Source: Secundilactobacillus angelensis
Lineage (GTDB): Bacteria; Bacillota; Bacilli; Lactobacillales; Lactobacillaceae
Direction: 5' to 3'
Assembly (NCBI RefSeq): GCF_012641075.1
Contig: NZ_JAAXLJ010000002.1
Location: 147,975 to 211,974, forward strand
DNA: 64,000 nucleotides
Shown: positions 35,647 to 46,177 of the stretch, in pieces
Layout: each line of letters starts with the position of its first letter
How positions within the stretch are numbered: the stretch's first letter is position 1
Translations under genes and position numbers: made by a program
Notes under the pieces: generated by a model
What the model saw: the letters and a program-made list of their open reading frames with translations, nothing else
The model's database searches: none
What the model was told of the DNA's origin: nothing

Positions 35647-36969
35647 CTACTTTTCGTCTTTTTCGTTTTCTTCGTCTTTTTTAGACTTGTCTTGTTTAGC
35701 TGAATCAGTAATCAAGTCAACAGCCTTCTTAACGGCAATATCATGCTTCAGCATGTCGTCTGAAAGTGCTGAGCGAACAGCGCTTTCTTCCATACCGTAT
35801 TGGCCAGCAAGATCTTTAACTTCAGCTTTCAGATCGTCTTCTGAAGGTTCAATTTTTTCTGCTTCAACGATTGCTTCCAGAACTAGATTGGTCTTTACAC
35901 GACGTTCTGCGTCGGCAGCAAACTGCTTGTGCAAATCGTCTTCGCTGGTACCAGTCAACTGGAAGTAAGTCTTAGGATCGATACCTTGTTGTTGCATGTT
36001 AGCTAAGTATTGATCCATTTGACGATGAATGTCGTCTTCCTTCATTGCTTCAGGGATGTCCTTGACTTCAGCGTTATCAACTGCTTCGCTAATTGCTTCA
36101 TCTTCAATAGCGTCATGAGCAGCTGTAACTTTCTTTTCCTTCAGTTCATCCTTGATCTTAGCTTTCAATTCGTCTAAGCTGTCAACCTCTTCATCGACAT
36201 CCTTAGCAAATTCGTCATCAAGCTTAGGTAATTCCTTTTGCTTAACTTCGTGAATAGTTGTTTTGAAAGTAGCTTCCTTGCCTTGTAAGTCTTCAGCTTG
36301 ATAGTCGTCTGGGAAAGTAACCTTAACCTCAACATCTTCACCAGCTTTGTGACCAACTAATTGATCTTCAAAACCAGGGATAAATGAGTTAGAACCCAAT
36401 TCTAGTGAGTAGTTATCGGCTTTTCCACCATCGAATTGCTTACCATCAACGTAACCATCAAAGTCGATAACAACAGTATCGCCCTTAGCAGCTGGTTCGT
36501 CTTCCTTAAGAACCAATTCAGCTTGTGATTGACGACGGCTCTCCAACTCTGCATCGATATCTTTTTGATAAACACGAGTGTTTTGTTTAGTAACGCTAAG
36601 ATCTTTGTAGTCGCCAAGTTTAACGTCAGGCTTAACCGTAACAACAGCCTTTAAAACCCATGGTTGGTTCTTTTCCATTGATTCAACGTTAACTTCTGGT
36701 TGATCAACTGGTTCGATTCCTGCTTCTTTGATTGCTGCCTCATAAGCATCTGGTAAAACAATGTTCAAAGCATCTTGATAAAGTGCTTCTTCGCCATACA
36801 TCTTGTTAAAGATTTGACGAGGAACCTTACCCTTACGGAAACCAGGAACAGCTAAGTTCTTCTTGGTCTTTGCGAAGGCTTGGTCTAAGCCCTTCTTAAT
36901 TTGGTCGGCATCAATTTCAAAGGTTAATTCACCCTTGTTGGTGTCATTTTTTTCCCATTTTGCAGCCAT
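35647..36969 (-). CDS. tig: trigger factor, ribosome-bound chaperone
   Basis: 440 residues from ATG at 36969, after GGAGGG. N-terminal ribosome-binding domain with G-F-R-K-G-K-V-P (the ribosome-docking loop) near 45, then the FKBP-type prolyl isomerase part (about 155-245) and a long helical C-terminal domain ending in a Lys/Asp/Glu tail. It binds nascent chains at the ribosome exit. A promoter TTTACT-17-TAAACT lies at 37034-37062. Confidence 0.97.
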   Translation of the reverse strand: MAAKWEKNDTNKGELTFEIDADQIKKGLDQAFAKTKKNLAVPGFRKGKVPRQIFNKMYGEEALYQDALNIVLPDAYEAAIKEAGIEPVDQPEVNVESMEKNQPWVLKAVVTVKPDVKLGDYKDLSVTKQNTRVYQKDIDAELESRRQSQAELVLKEDEPAAKGDTVVIDFDGYVDGKQFDGGKADNYSLELGSNSFIPGFEDQLVGHKAGEDVEVKVTFPDDYQAEDLQGKEATFKTTIHEVKQKELPKLDDEFAKDVDEEVDSLDELKAKIKDELKEKKVTAAHDAIEDEAISEAVDNAEVKDIPEAMKEDDIHRQMDQYLANMQQQGIDPKTYFQLTGTSEDDLHKQFAADAERRVKTNLVLEAIVEAEKIEPSEDDLKAEVKDLAGQYGMEESAVRSALSDDMLKHDIAVKKAVDLITDSAKQDKSKKDEENEKDEK

Positions 36970-37033
36970 TATATTCCCTCCGAAATTAAATATATCTTCG
37001 AATACGATCATATTCAAATTGCGTACAGACTTT

Positions 37034-37062
37034 AGTTTAACGTAAGGGAGCTAAAAAGTAAA
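37034..37062 (-). promoter_or_regulatory. promoter of tig
   Basis: -35 TTTACT (37057-37062) and -10 TAAACT (37034-37039), 17-nt spacer. Confidence 0.5.
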
Positions 37063-37162
37063 CATTAGAGTGCATCGCAACCCATGGAAGACATTCATTT
37101 TATATCAATTTAAGTTTCTGTGAAATGCTTGAAATTCGTTACAAACAATTCTTCACTCAAAT

Positions 37163-37198
37163 AAAAAAGTCCGAAAAGGAAACCTTCTCGGACTTTTT
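37163..37198 (-). terminator. terminator of tuf
   Basis: AAAAAGTCCGAGAAGG pairs with CCTTTTCGGACTTTTT (one mismatch or G-U) around a short loop on the minus strand. Confidence 0.85.
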
Positions 37199-37217
37199 AT
37201 GTTCATTTAGGTAGGTA

Positions 37218-38405
<1,188 letters not shown>

Positions 38406-38475
38406 TAATGAAACCTCCTGTATTTTTCACAAAGATCATGCCAACAAACGAGTTGTTGGCAATCCTTTGATGTAA

Positions 38476-38504
38476 ATTATACTACTTCTTCTCGAAAAGG
38501 TAAA
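38476..38504 (-). promoter_or_regulatory. promoter of tuf
   Basis: -35 TTTACC (38499-38504), 17-nt spacer, -10 TATAAT (38476-38481), about 70 nt before the start. Confidence 0.7.
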
Positions 38505-38592
38505 TCGAGAATCCCTCAAGAAGAATCCTTAAATATTATATAGATTAGGTTATCGTTTGTAAACAATAAACTCTAAATTTAGGTGAACTTTT

Positions 38593-39483
38593 TTACGCGC
38601 CTGTCATCTCAGACATAATCTGAGATAGTTTTCGTTGCCACCATTCGAGACTATATGAAACTGGCAACGCCGCTGACTGAACTTGATCTCCCTGAATTAA
38701 ACGGGTTACCCAAGCTTTAGGATCTGGAATTGCCCGATCTATAAACGGGTATAAAAGTGTTACTTGTAACCCTAACTCATTTTGATATAACTGCTGAGTC
38801 ACAGGGTCGTGCCCGCCAATCATCTCCTGGAGACTGTCCTCTAGTATACCAACTTTTTCAAATTCCGCCAGTGCTTTTAGCTGACTGCCCACAATTTCAT
38901 AGGTTTTATTATCCAGCCAGCGAAAATTCATGGGTGTGGTCAGTTTAAGTTTTTGAACCATTTCCAGTAAACTCACCCGAATAATCGGCTTAACAAACGG
39001 ATCCACTAGTAACGCTTCCGTGGCTGTTTCCCACTCTTTCAGTGGTAACTCCTGGCCTTTCTTAAATGCCCGTTGCTGCTGTGTCAACGTTAATGCACTC
39101 AATTGATAAAAGGTTTGATAAGCCTTCTGAAAATCGGGTTTCTGGCGGGCTTGTGATTCAGCCTGTTCAATCAACTGGGTAACCGCCTCGGGCAACGGCG
39201 CAACGGTAGCCGTCAGCACGTGTGCCATTAACAACTGCTGATTGGCCAATAACACCTGGACCATCAGAATCACGTGCTGCTCATCCATCAGATAACTATT
39301 TAAGTTATCCATCATTACAGTGTACGCCAGGTTATTTTGATGATTTTCAAACAGGCTTTTGACTAACAAATGATTAATTTTTTCACTTGGTGCAGTTTGA
39401 TATTCCTGTTCGTAAAGCTGAGCAGCCTGCCCCCACTGCTGATTTTTAAAGGCTTCATTTGCTAGTTGTAAATTTCTGTCCAC
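38593..39483 (-). CDS. TPR-like protein downstream of RNase J2
   Basis: 296 residues from GTG at 39483, 7 nt after GGGGG. The first 100 residues are helical repeats with a TPR-like N-Q-Q-W-G-Q-A-A-Q-L-Y-E-Q-E-Y pattern; the rest is helical and ends E-W-W-Q-R-K-L-S-Q-I-M-S-E-M. No signal peptide, no catalytic motif. It follows the RNase J2 gene by about 60 nt and is likely co-transcribed, an arrangement seen in lactobacilli. Function unknown. Confidence 0.82.
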   Translation of the reverse strand: MDRNLQLANEAFKNQQWGQAAQLYEQEYQTAPSEKINHLLVKSLFENHQNNLAYTVMMDNLNSYLMDEQHVILMVQVLLANQQLLMAHVLTATVAPLPEAVTQLIEQAESQARQKPDFQKAYQTFYQLSALTLTQQQRAFKKGQELPLKEWETATEALLVDPFVKPIIRVSLLEMVQKLKLTTPMNFRWLDNKTYEIVGSQLKALAEFEKVGILEDSLQEMIGGHDPVTQQLYQNELGLQVTLLYPFIDRAIPDPKAWVTRLIQGDQVQSAALPVSYSLEWWQRKLSQIMSEMTGA

Positions 39484-39544
39484 GTGATCGCCCCCATTAA
39501 ACGAAAATCCCGTACGTTTTGATTCAAACATACGAGATTTGAAA

Positions 39545-41284
39545 TTATTCTTGTTCAGCTTGATGATTCTTCTGGGCCGCTTGTTTTTTGTGCTTGCTCT
39601 TTGGCTTGTGACGACGTGGATCGACTTCCATGATGACAGGTAAAATCACTGGATGACGCCGAGTCTGGTCAAACAAGTAGTGGTTAAGTTTCTCACGCAC
39701 ATCTTGCTTCAAATGAGTCCAGTCAAACTCCTTATTATCCAAGTTGGTCTGAACCGCCTTCTTAATAAGCTCTGCACTTTCATGCATAAGATCCTTATTT
39801 GCTTTGACGTAAACAAAGCCGCGAGAGGTGATTTTAGGTTCGCCAATAATCTGTTTCTTCTTGTGGTCGATCGTGATGACCGCAACAAAGATACCATCTT
39901 CAGATAGTACCTTCCGATCACGGAGAACAATATTGCCAATATCTCCAACACCAATACCATCGATCATCGTATTACCCACTTCGACGCTACCACTGAGTAC
40001 CATATTTTTGCCATCGTACACCAGCTGGTCGCCTTTAGCAGTCATGAAAATCTGGTCAGTAGTCATGCCAACTTCTTCAGCGGCCCGTTGGTGCGCAGAC
40101 ATGAGGCGATATTCACCTTGAATAGGGATTAAGTACTGAGGATGAAGAATATTGATCAACAATTGCAGATCATGCTTGCTAGCGTGTCCAGACGAGTTTA
40201 AATCATCAGAAATCGACTTAACCTCACCTCCAGCACGATAAATCATATCCCGGGTTTTAGCGACATTAGTTTCCATGGCATGAGAAGGCGTCGTTGTAAT
40301 AAAGACTAAATCGCCTTCCTCAATGTTAAGGCCCTTCTCCTGCTTATTAGCCATGCGTTGAAGCGCTTTGATTGGCTCGCCCATTTTACCGGTCTGAATA
40401 ATGACTACTTGGTCCCCAGACAACTTTTCAAGTTGATCTTCTGAAATCAGTAAATCATCTTGAGGCAAAACAAGTTTGTTCAGCCGCATAGCTGTATCAA
40501 CAATCTTTTCGATGTCCCTGCCCGTTAAATAAACTTTACGACCCGTTTTAGCAGCCGCATCAAAGACTTGTTGTAAACGTAAAATATTTGAACCAACACT
40601 CGCCACCACGATGCGACTCTTAGCGTAATTGAATGTCTCTTCAACATTCTCTGCGATGTCACGTTCGCTGGCAGTTTCGCTCGGATTCTCAGCGTTTGCC
40701 GAATCACTTAATAAAGCTAGCACACCGTTCGTTCCGATCTGTGCCAATCGTGCATAGTCGGTTTGATAACCTGGTTTTGCGGTCTGATCAAACTTGAAAT
40801 CGCCAGTATAAACAACACTCCCTGAACTGGTATTAAGTACAATACCCATGGATTCAGGAATCGAATGGGTGGTTTTAAAGAACGAAACAGTCACGTCACC
40901 AAAATCAATTTCGGTCTGAGCATCCACCACGTGAAAGTCATCAAAGTCCTTCACATTTGGATCTGACTGACAATTCAGTTTTGCGAGTTCAACCGTCATC
41001 TCGGAACCAAAGACGGGCACTTTAAATTCATTTAGAAAATATGGCAGTGCACCAATTGCATCTGCGTGACCATGGGTTAAAAACACCCCAACGATCCGGT
41101 CCTTATTCTCACGCAAATAACCGAAGTCGGGAATGACAATATCAATCCCTAATAATTCGTTCTCCGGATACTTTAACCCGCAGTCTAAAACGTAGATACT
41201 GTCATTAACGTCAACAATATACATGTTTTTGCCATTTTCGCGAACGCCGCCCAGTGGCATAATCTTTACATTTGCTTTATCCAT
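39545..41284 (-). CDS. rnjB: RNase J2-like paralogue with degenerate metal site
   Basis: 579 residues: metallo-beta-lactamase, beta-CASP and C-terminal parts in RNase J order, with a Lys/His/Gln-rich tail. Motif 2 reads T-H-G-H-A-D-A, giving His71, His73 and Asp75 but Ala76 where catalytic RNases J have His. The paralogue at 62186 has the full H-G-H-E-D-H. Loss of this His is known from RNase J2 proteins, which act mainly as partners of RNase J1. Hence a J2 role in mRNA decay and rRNA processing is likely. Downstream of rpsO, as in other Firmicutes. Confidence 0.93.
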   Translation of the reverse strand: MDKANVKIMPLGGVRENGKNMYIVDVNDSIYVLDCGLKYPENELLGIDIVIPDFGYLRENKDRIVGVFLTHGHADAIGALPYFLNEFKVPVFGSEMTVELAKLNCQSDPNVKDFDDFHVVDAQTEIDFGDVTVSFFKTTHSIPESMGIVLNTSSGSVVYTGDFKFDQTAKPGYQTDYARLAQIGTNGVLALLSDSANAENPSETASERDIAENVEETFNYAKSRIVVASVGSNILRLQQVFDAAAKTGRKVYLTGRDIEKIVDTAMRLNKLVLPQDDLLISEDQLEKLSGDQVVIIQTGKMGEPIKALQRMANKQEKGLNIEEGDLVFITTTPSHAMETNVAKTRDMIYRAGGEVKSISDDLNSSGHASKHDLQLLINILHPQYLIPIQGEYRLMSAHQRAAEEVGMTTDQIFMTAKGDQLVYDGKNMVLSGSVEVGNTMIDGIGVGDIGNIVLRDRKVLSEDGIFVAVITIDHKKKQIIGEPKITSRGFVYVKANKDLMHESAELIKKAVQTNLDNKEFDWTHLKQDVREKLNHYLFDQTRRHPVILPVIMEVDPRRHKPKSKHKKQAAQKNHQAEQE

Positions 41285-41462
41285 AATTCACCTCAAAATA
41301 AGTTGTTCTGGTTCACTGGTTCACCAGCGAAATTACCTCACACTGATAACCATGAATCGTTACTTTTTTCCTAAATTCTAAAAATTTAGGCACGACTACA
41401 AACTGTTTACAGTTTATCACACTTGATTCAACTATGTAACATCCCAAGCTATCTGAGGCAAA

Positions 41463-41490
41463 TAAAAAGCCCTCCCAAAAGGAGAGCTCC
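41463..41490 (-). terminator. terminator of rpsO
   Basis: Minus-strand AGCTCTCC pairs with GGGAGGGCT around TTTT, followed by TTTTTATTT. Confidence 0.85.
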
Positions 41491-41502
41491 AAGTAATCGA
41501 TA

Positions 41503-41772
41503 TTAACGACGTAGACCTAATGAATTAATCAAATCACGGTAACGTTGGATGTCAGTCTTACGTAAGTAAGCCAACAAGTTACGACGATGACCAATCTTCT
41601 TCATCAAACCACGTTGTGAATGGAAGTCCTTCTTGTGAACTTTCATATGGTTGTTCAATTCGTTGATGTCTGCTGTTAATACAGCGATTTGAACTTCTGC
41701 TGAACCAGTGTCGCCATCATGACGAGCGTATTGCTTCATAATCTCGGTTTTCTTTTCTTGTGTAATAGCCAT
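41503..41772 (-). CDS. rpsO: 30S ribosomal protein S15
   Basis: 89 residues, exact S15 length. The [12 protein letters not shown] motif and the R-R-N-L-L-A-Y-L-R block near the C-terminus identify it. It binds the 16S rRNA central domain. AAAGGTGGG precedes the ATG. Its own gene leader may hold the S15 autoregulatory fold; I cannot confirm one. Confidence 0.99.
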   Translation of the reverse strand: MAITQEKKTEIMKQYARHDGDTGSAEVQIAVLTADINELNNHMKVHKKDFHSQRGLMKKIGHRRNLLAYLRKTDIQRYRDLINSLGLRR

Positions 41773-41957
41773 GAAAAAATTCCCACCTTTAATATTATTT
41801 GTCCACCCGTTACTGAGTTGTCGTGAGTGAGATCGCAGTCAACTAAGTAAGGGCAATTTAAGAACCTTTGTTATTATATCCGTTATCACACCGAATAACA
41901 AGTCTTTGAGTAAAACAGCTTATCAAGTATTTTTACTTTACAATTAATGGAGAACTG

Positions 41958-41986
41958 TTGCAATCGGTTATTTTATTCTGTATAAT
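41958..41986 (+). promoter_or_regulatory. promoter of rpsT
   Basis: -35 TTGCAA (41958-41963), 17-nt spacer and -10 TATAAT (41981-41986), about 55 nt before the TTG start. Confidence 0.75.
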
Positions 41987-42041
41987 GACATTCGTTGAAT
42001 ATTACAGGGCCATCTGGCTTATGAGTGTGGAGGTGAATTCA

Positions 42042-42305
42042 TTGCCAATTATCAAATCTGCGATTGAACGTGCAAAAACGAACGTTAAAGCTAACGAACG
42101 TAATTCTGCACAGCTTAGCAGTATGCGAACAGCCGTTAAGAAGTTTGAAAAAGCTGTTACGAATCACGACGATAACGCAGCTGACTTATACAAAGCTGCA
42201 TCTAGCGCCGTTGACCGTGCTGCTTCAAAGGGTTTAATCAAAACTAACAAAGCTTCCCGCGACAAGTCACGTATGGCTGCTCGTTTAGCTAAAGCAAACG
42301 CCTAA
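42042..42305 (+). CDS. rpsT: 30S ribosomal protein S20
   Basis: 87 residues from TTG at 42042, 8 nt after GGAGG. Upstream in-frame ATGs precede the ribosome site or the promoter. The helical, basic sequence S-A-I-E-R-A-K-T-N and [13 protein letters not shown] is S20. It binds the 5' domain of 16S rRNA. A non-ATG start is also known for S20 in E. coli (UUG). Convergent with holA. Confidence 0.97.
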   Translation: MPIIKSAIERAKTNVKANERNSAQLSSMRTAVKKFEKAVTNHDDNAADLYKAASSAVDRAASKGLIKTNKASRDKSRMAARLAKANA

Positions 42306-42320
42306 ATTAAACCAAATATT

Positions 42321-42355
42321 AAAGGACCGATTCGATTATGAATCGGTCCTTTTTT
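42321..42355. terminator. bidirectional terminator between rpsT and holA
   Basis: AAAGGACCGATTC pairs exactly with GAATCGGTCCTTT around GATTAT, then T-run; AAATATTAAAGG on the other side. Confidence 0.88.
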
Positions 42356-42360
42356 GGGCT

Positions 42361-43389
42361 TTACGCAACTTCATCCAAATATTTAAGCATGAAAAGTTCA
42401 AAGAGCATCATCGGTTCTTGGCTAGTAGACTTTAATGACCGTTCGATTTGGATTAAGCCGAGATAAGCTCGCCGTAAATGGTTCAATTCTAACTGGCGCA
42501 CGCTCTGCATCGCTAGTTTAACCCGGTAAGGATGAACCTTGAGTGCCGACGCAATGCTCCCCTGACTATAGCCATTACGCGTTAGAATCTTGGTTTGAAT
42601 CAACAGTCTAAATTGGCTGACCAACACCGCATTGATGCGAAGTGGTTCTTCTTTGGTTAGAATCAATTGGCGATACAAATTTAAGGCAGCTTCAATTCGT
42701 TTTCCCATGACGTCGTTGACCAGATCAAAAACGTTTTGATCTAGAGACTTCGAAACTAATTCTGCAACCACCGGTGCTTCAATTTGCTTCGATTCGGCAG
42801 AAGCTAACTTTAACTTGGGTAATTCGTTCATGATTAGCGACAAGTCAGTTCCTGTACGTTGGAGTAACAGGTTCAATGCTTCTGATTGAATTGTAAAATG
42901 ATCTTGCTGAAGATTCCGTTCAACCAATGAACGAATTTGCCTCTCACCTACCGCTTCCAAACTAATCACTTCAGCACTTTTTTTAATCGTCTTGACGACT
43001 TTCTTGCGGCTATCCAGTTTACCACTAGTCGCAAAGAACACGACAATGGAGGTTGGTTCTGGATGAGCTAAATAACTTAACAACCCATCAATATCGTGAT
43101 CAATTTTATTGCCCCGATGAGTCTCAGTAGTCAAAAAATAGGCACGATCAATAAAAACCAATCGCTTCTCACCGAAAAACGGAGCTGACATGGCATCATT
43201 CAAAGCTTGTGCAAGCGGTGTTGATTCCATATCATAACTCGCATAATTCATCGTTCGCTCTGAATCTGGAATGAGATTCATGAAGGCCTGTTTTAGCCGC
43301 TGCGTTAGGTAAGGCTGATCACCAGTAATCAAATAAACTGGCTTGGTAGTCCCCTTTGCTAATTGTGCCATTGTCGTTTCGTAAGTCAA
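42361..43389 (-). CDS. holA: DNA polymerase III delta subunit
   Basis: 342 residues from TTG at 43389, 8 nt after AAAGGAG. The TTG overlaps the comEC stop (TTGA), which suggests coupled translation. N-terminal P-V-Y-L-I-T-G-D-Q-P-Y-L replaces the ATP loop, F-F-G-E-K-R-L and D-L-S-L-I-M-N-E-L-P-K-L mark the family. Delta opens the sliding clamp. Placement just after comEC is the normal Firmicute order. Confidence 0.95.
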   Translation of the reverse strand: MTYETTMAQLAKGTTKPVYLITGDQPYLTQRLKQAFMNLIPDSERTMNYASYDMESTPLAQALNDAMSAPFFGEKRLVFIDRAYFLTTETHRGNKIDHDIDGLLSYLAHPEPTSIVVFFATSGKLDSRKKVVKTIKKSAEVISLEAVGERQIRSLVERNLQQDHFTIQSEALNLLLQRTGTDLSLIMNELPKLKLASAESKQIEAPVVAELVSKSLDQNVFDLVNDVMGKRIEAALNLYRQLILTKEEPLRINAVLVSQFRLLIQTKILTRNGYSQGSIASALKVHPYRVKLAMQSVRQLELNHLRRAYLGLIQIERSLKSTSQEPMMLFELFMLKYLDEVA

Positions 43390-45650
43390 AATGAATTCTC
43401 CTTTAAAAAAGTCTCCCAACGGCCGATACTGCTGCTGATGTAACGATAGCGAATCATTCCGTTAACTTGAGTGTTAAAAACAGGAATATGATTGTTTGCT
43501 AAAGTCACCAATGTTTCTTGATTGGGATGTCCATACCGGTTATTGCGGCCAGCTGAGATAATCCCGATTTTCGGTTGCAGTTGTCGAACTACCTCCGGAT
43601 CAGTCGATGTCTTACTGCCATGATGTCCTAATTTTAACACGTCCGTGCGCAATTCAGGATAGCGGGATAAAATATCCCGCTCACCCGCTCTATCCAGATC
43701 GCCGGTAAACAGCCAGCTTAAGCCACCCATTTGACCAGCTAGGACCATTGAATCTTCATTAGTTCCCAATCCGGGTTTGAAAGGGTGAACAACTTTTAGT
43801 GACGAGTCAGCAATCTGTTGCCCGGCTTGCACGGGAATAACTTGGGTGCCCTGAATGTAAGGTCGGATTCGTTTCATAAATTGGGGATTTTCAGTCATCC
43901 CCAACGGAACGTATAACCGTTTTACCCTGACACCTTGTAATACATCACCAACATCCCCAACGTGATCCGCATCTTGATGGGACAAGCACAGATTATCAAG
44001 GTGGGAAAGTCCCTGACTTTTTAGATAGTTAAGACTAATTCGTTGCGCACGACTACGCCCGCTTAATTTTTTACCGCCAAAATTCACCCGTCCACCGGTG
44101 TCGATCATAGTCACCTGTCGATTGTATGGTGTTCTCACCAAAAAACTATCACCTTGACCGATATCAAAGAAAGTGACCTCACCCGATGTGGGAAAATGAA
44201 TCATCAAGAAGCTTGCCAGATACAACGTTCCTAGAATAATCACAATTCCATGCTTAAACCGCTGTGACATCAGTAGCAATGTCAAAATCGTCAACAAGCC
44301 TATTACCCATGCGTTGGGCTTACCAAATACAACCATGCCAGGTAAGGAGTCAATCATGTTCAACCCGCTGGTAAAGAGCCCTAACAGCCTCTCAGTGAAG
44401 TCTGCTAGCCATGGCATCAGTTGCCCGCCGCACCCTGCAACTAACACTAACGGAAAAATGCAGATGCTAAATATCGGTAATATGAGTAAATTAACAAACA
44501 TAGTCAAAACGTGCCACTGGTAAATATGATACAAAATGAGCGGTAAACTGAGCAAGTTCAGCATCAAAGTGGTTTTGAACACCCCAAATTGCTTGGTAAA
44601 CAAAAGCCCGAAAGCCAAAAGGTAACTTAGCTGTCCACCTAAATGCATTAGCATTGCTGGTTGAACCAATAATCCTAATAACAGGCTAATCCCCCAAGCA
44701 GTCAGTCCTGCTAACCGGAAACCAAACAACTGCGCTAATAGCCCTAAAATCACCACAACAACAGCACGTAAAAGACCAACTTGGGAACCGGCAAGAATAT
44801 AATATGTCGGTAACAGTAACAATAAAATCACTGCAATTGGTGTCTCAGTGAAACCAATCCGACGAAGAAGCCAGCTTACCAAGACGACGATCCAGACGAT
44901 ATGAAAGCCTGAAATACTGAATAAATGAATCAAGCCTAAATCAGTAACCGCACTTAACGACTCGTAAAAATCGGTGGCACGCCAGCCTAAAAACAGTCCT
45001 TGAACATATAATTGAAGCGTCTTAGGCAGCGCTTGCGTACGTTGTATCAGACGCGCCCGCAGTGCATGACAAGTATCAATCCACCAGACTAGCGGATTAT
45101 TGGTCCGAACGACTGCTACGAGTGTTAACCGATCAATCTTAATGGTATTAAAAATGCCTTGATCGGCTTGATACTGACGAAAATCAAACTCGTTAGCATT
45201 CGTAGCTGGTTGAGGTCTTAAAAGATCGCCATGAACCAGTATGCGAGTTTTCTTTTTAAGGTGGAAAGTTTGAAGCAGTTCCTGATCATCCGAAAAGTAT
45301 TGACCCTGAATCGTACGGCCATCGTTAGTCCGACCACTAAGTTGAATTCGACCATCCTCAACCCGTAGATCATCGGGTTGTACCGTTAATTGGAGCGATG
45401 CGCCCGTTTGATCAGGCATCTTTTTTTCTGTCACCTGTCGTTCAGCTTGCCAAAACAAGCCACCAAAAAAGAGGAGTACCATCGCTGTCCAAATGATCAG
45501 TATTCGGTCACGTAGGCAGATGATTCTAATCAGCCAAAAAAAGGTCAAAGTCACCGATAGCCAGGTCAAGCCAAAGTAACAGCCACTTAAACATCCTGCT
45601 AAAATGGCTAACCAAATTATATTATGATTGATGATCCTGCAGATAAGCAT
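43386..45650 (-). CDS. comEC: ComEC, DNA uptake channel protein
   Basis: About 754 residues from ATG at 45650, a tentative start without a clear ribosome site that overlaps the comEB end. Order: N-terminal helices and a DUF4131 region, the competence membrane domain with G-L-I-H-L-F-S-I-S-G-F-H near 245, and a C-terminal metallo-beta-lactamase domain with F-F-D-I-G-Q-G-D-S and S-H-Q-D-A-D-H. It forms the membrane channel for single-stranded DNA in transformation. The C-terminal domain is intact, so the system need not be defunct. Confidence 0.94.
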   Translation of the reverse strand: MLICRIINHNIIWLAILAGCLSGCYFGLTWLSVTLTFFWLIRIICLRDRILIIWTAMVLLFFGGLFWQAERQVTEKKMPDQTGASLQLTVQPDDLRVEDGRIQLSGRTNDGRTIQGQYFSDDQELLQTFHLKKKTRILVHGDLLRPQPATNANEFDFRQYQADQGIFNTIKIDRLTLVAVVRTNNPLVWWIDTCHALRARLIQRTQALPKTLQLYVQGLFLGWRATDFYESLSAVTDLGLIHLFSISGFHIVWIVVLVSWLLRRIGFTETPIAVILLLLLPTYYILAGSQVGLLRAVVVVILGLLAQLFGFRLAGLTAWGISLLLGLLVQPAMLMHLGGQLSYLLAFGLLFTKQFGVFKTTLMLNLLSLPLILYHIYQWHVLTMFVNLLILPIFSICIFPLVLVAGCGGQLMPWLADFTERLLGLFTSGLNMIDSLPGMVVFGKPNAWVIGLLTILTLLLMSQRFKHGIVIILGTLYLASFLMIHFPTSGEVTFFDIGQGDSFLVRTPYNRQVTMIDTGGRVNFGGKKLSGRSRAQRISLNYLKSQGLSHLDNLCLSHQDADHVGDVGDVLQGVRVKRLYVPLGMTENPQFMKRIRPYIQGTQVIPVQAGQQIADSSLKVVHPFKPGLGTNEDSMVLAGQMGGLSWLFTGDLDRAGERDILSRYPELRTDVLKLGHHGSKTSTDPEVVRQLQPKIGIISAGRNNRYGHPNQETLVTLANNHIPVFNTQVNGMIRYRYISSSIGRWETFLKENSF

Positions 45651-46110
45651 CAACCGAAGCACGTTGAATGGCTTCTGAGTCAAGAATTACCTGATTAAGT
45701 TCAACATTTTTCATTTTAATTAAGGACATGGCATAAGGATCATTATGATAGTTGTGAAGATATGAAATCTTCTTGATACCAGCCTGTAAAAGCATCTTGG
45801 TACACTGTAAGCATGGAAAATCAGTCACGTAAATCTCGGCACCATCAGTTGCTTCGCCAAACTTAGCACACTGTAAAATAGCATTCATTTCAGCGTGAAT
45901 CGTTCGCAAGCAATGACCGTCCACAAGATAGCAACCTTCATCAATACAGTGAACGTCTCCGGAAACTGAGCCGTTATAGCCCCCTGCAATAATCCGTCGA
46001 TCACGGACAATCGTTGCCCCGACCGAAAGCCGGTTACAAGTGCTACGACTTGCCAATAAAACAGACTGCATCATAAAATATTGATCCCAAGGAATTCTTT
46101 TATTAGCCAT
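45622..46110 (-). CDS. comEB: ComEB, dCMP deaminase-like
   Basis: 162 residues from ATG at 46110, after AAAGGAG. Zinc ligands His72 (H-A-E, with Glu74 as proton shuttle), Cys100 and Cys103 (P-C-L-Q-C) are present. Deaminates dCMP to dUMP. ComEB sits between comEA and comEC in most Firmicutes but is not needed for DNA uptake in Bacillus, so nucleotide metabolism is its likely work. Confidence 0.95.
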   Translation of the reverse strand: MANKRIPWDQYFMMQSVLLASRSTCNRLSVGATIVRDRRIIAGGYNGSVSGDVHCIDEGCYLVDGHCLRTIHAEMNAILQCAKFGEATDGAEIYVTDFPCLQCTKMLLQAGIKKISYLHNYHNDPYAMSLIKMKNVELNQVILDSEAIQRASVDAYLQDHQS

Positions 46111-46177
46111 AAACAGCGCTCCTTTATCATCTAATTGTCTGGTTAAGTATACCAAATTTAATTGAATCTTGATAATG

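Noticed and set aside
41773..41957. S15 autoregulatory leader before rpsO.
   Set aside because: The leader is short and I could not draw a convincing pseudoknot or three-way junction by eye.
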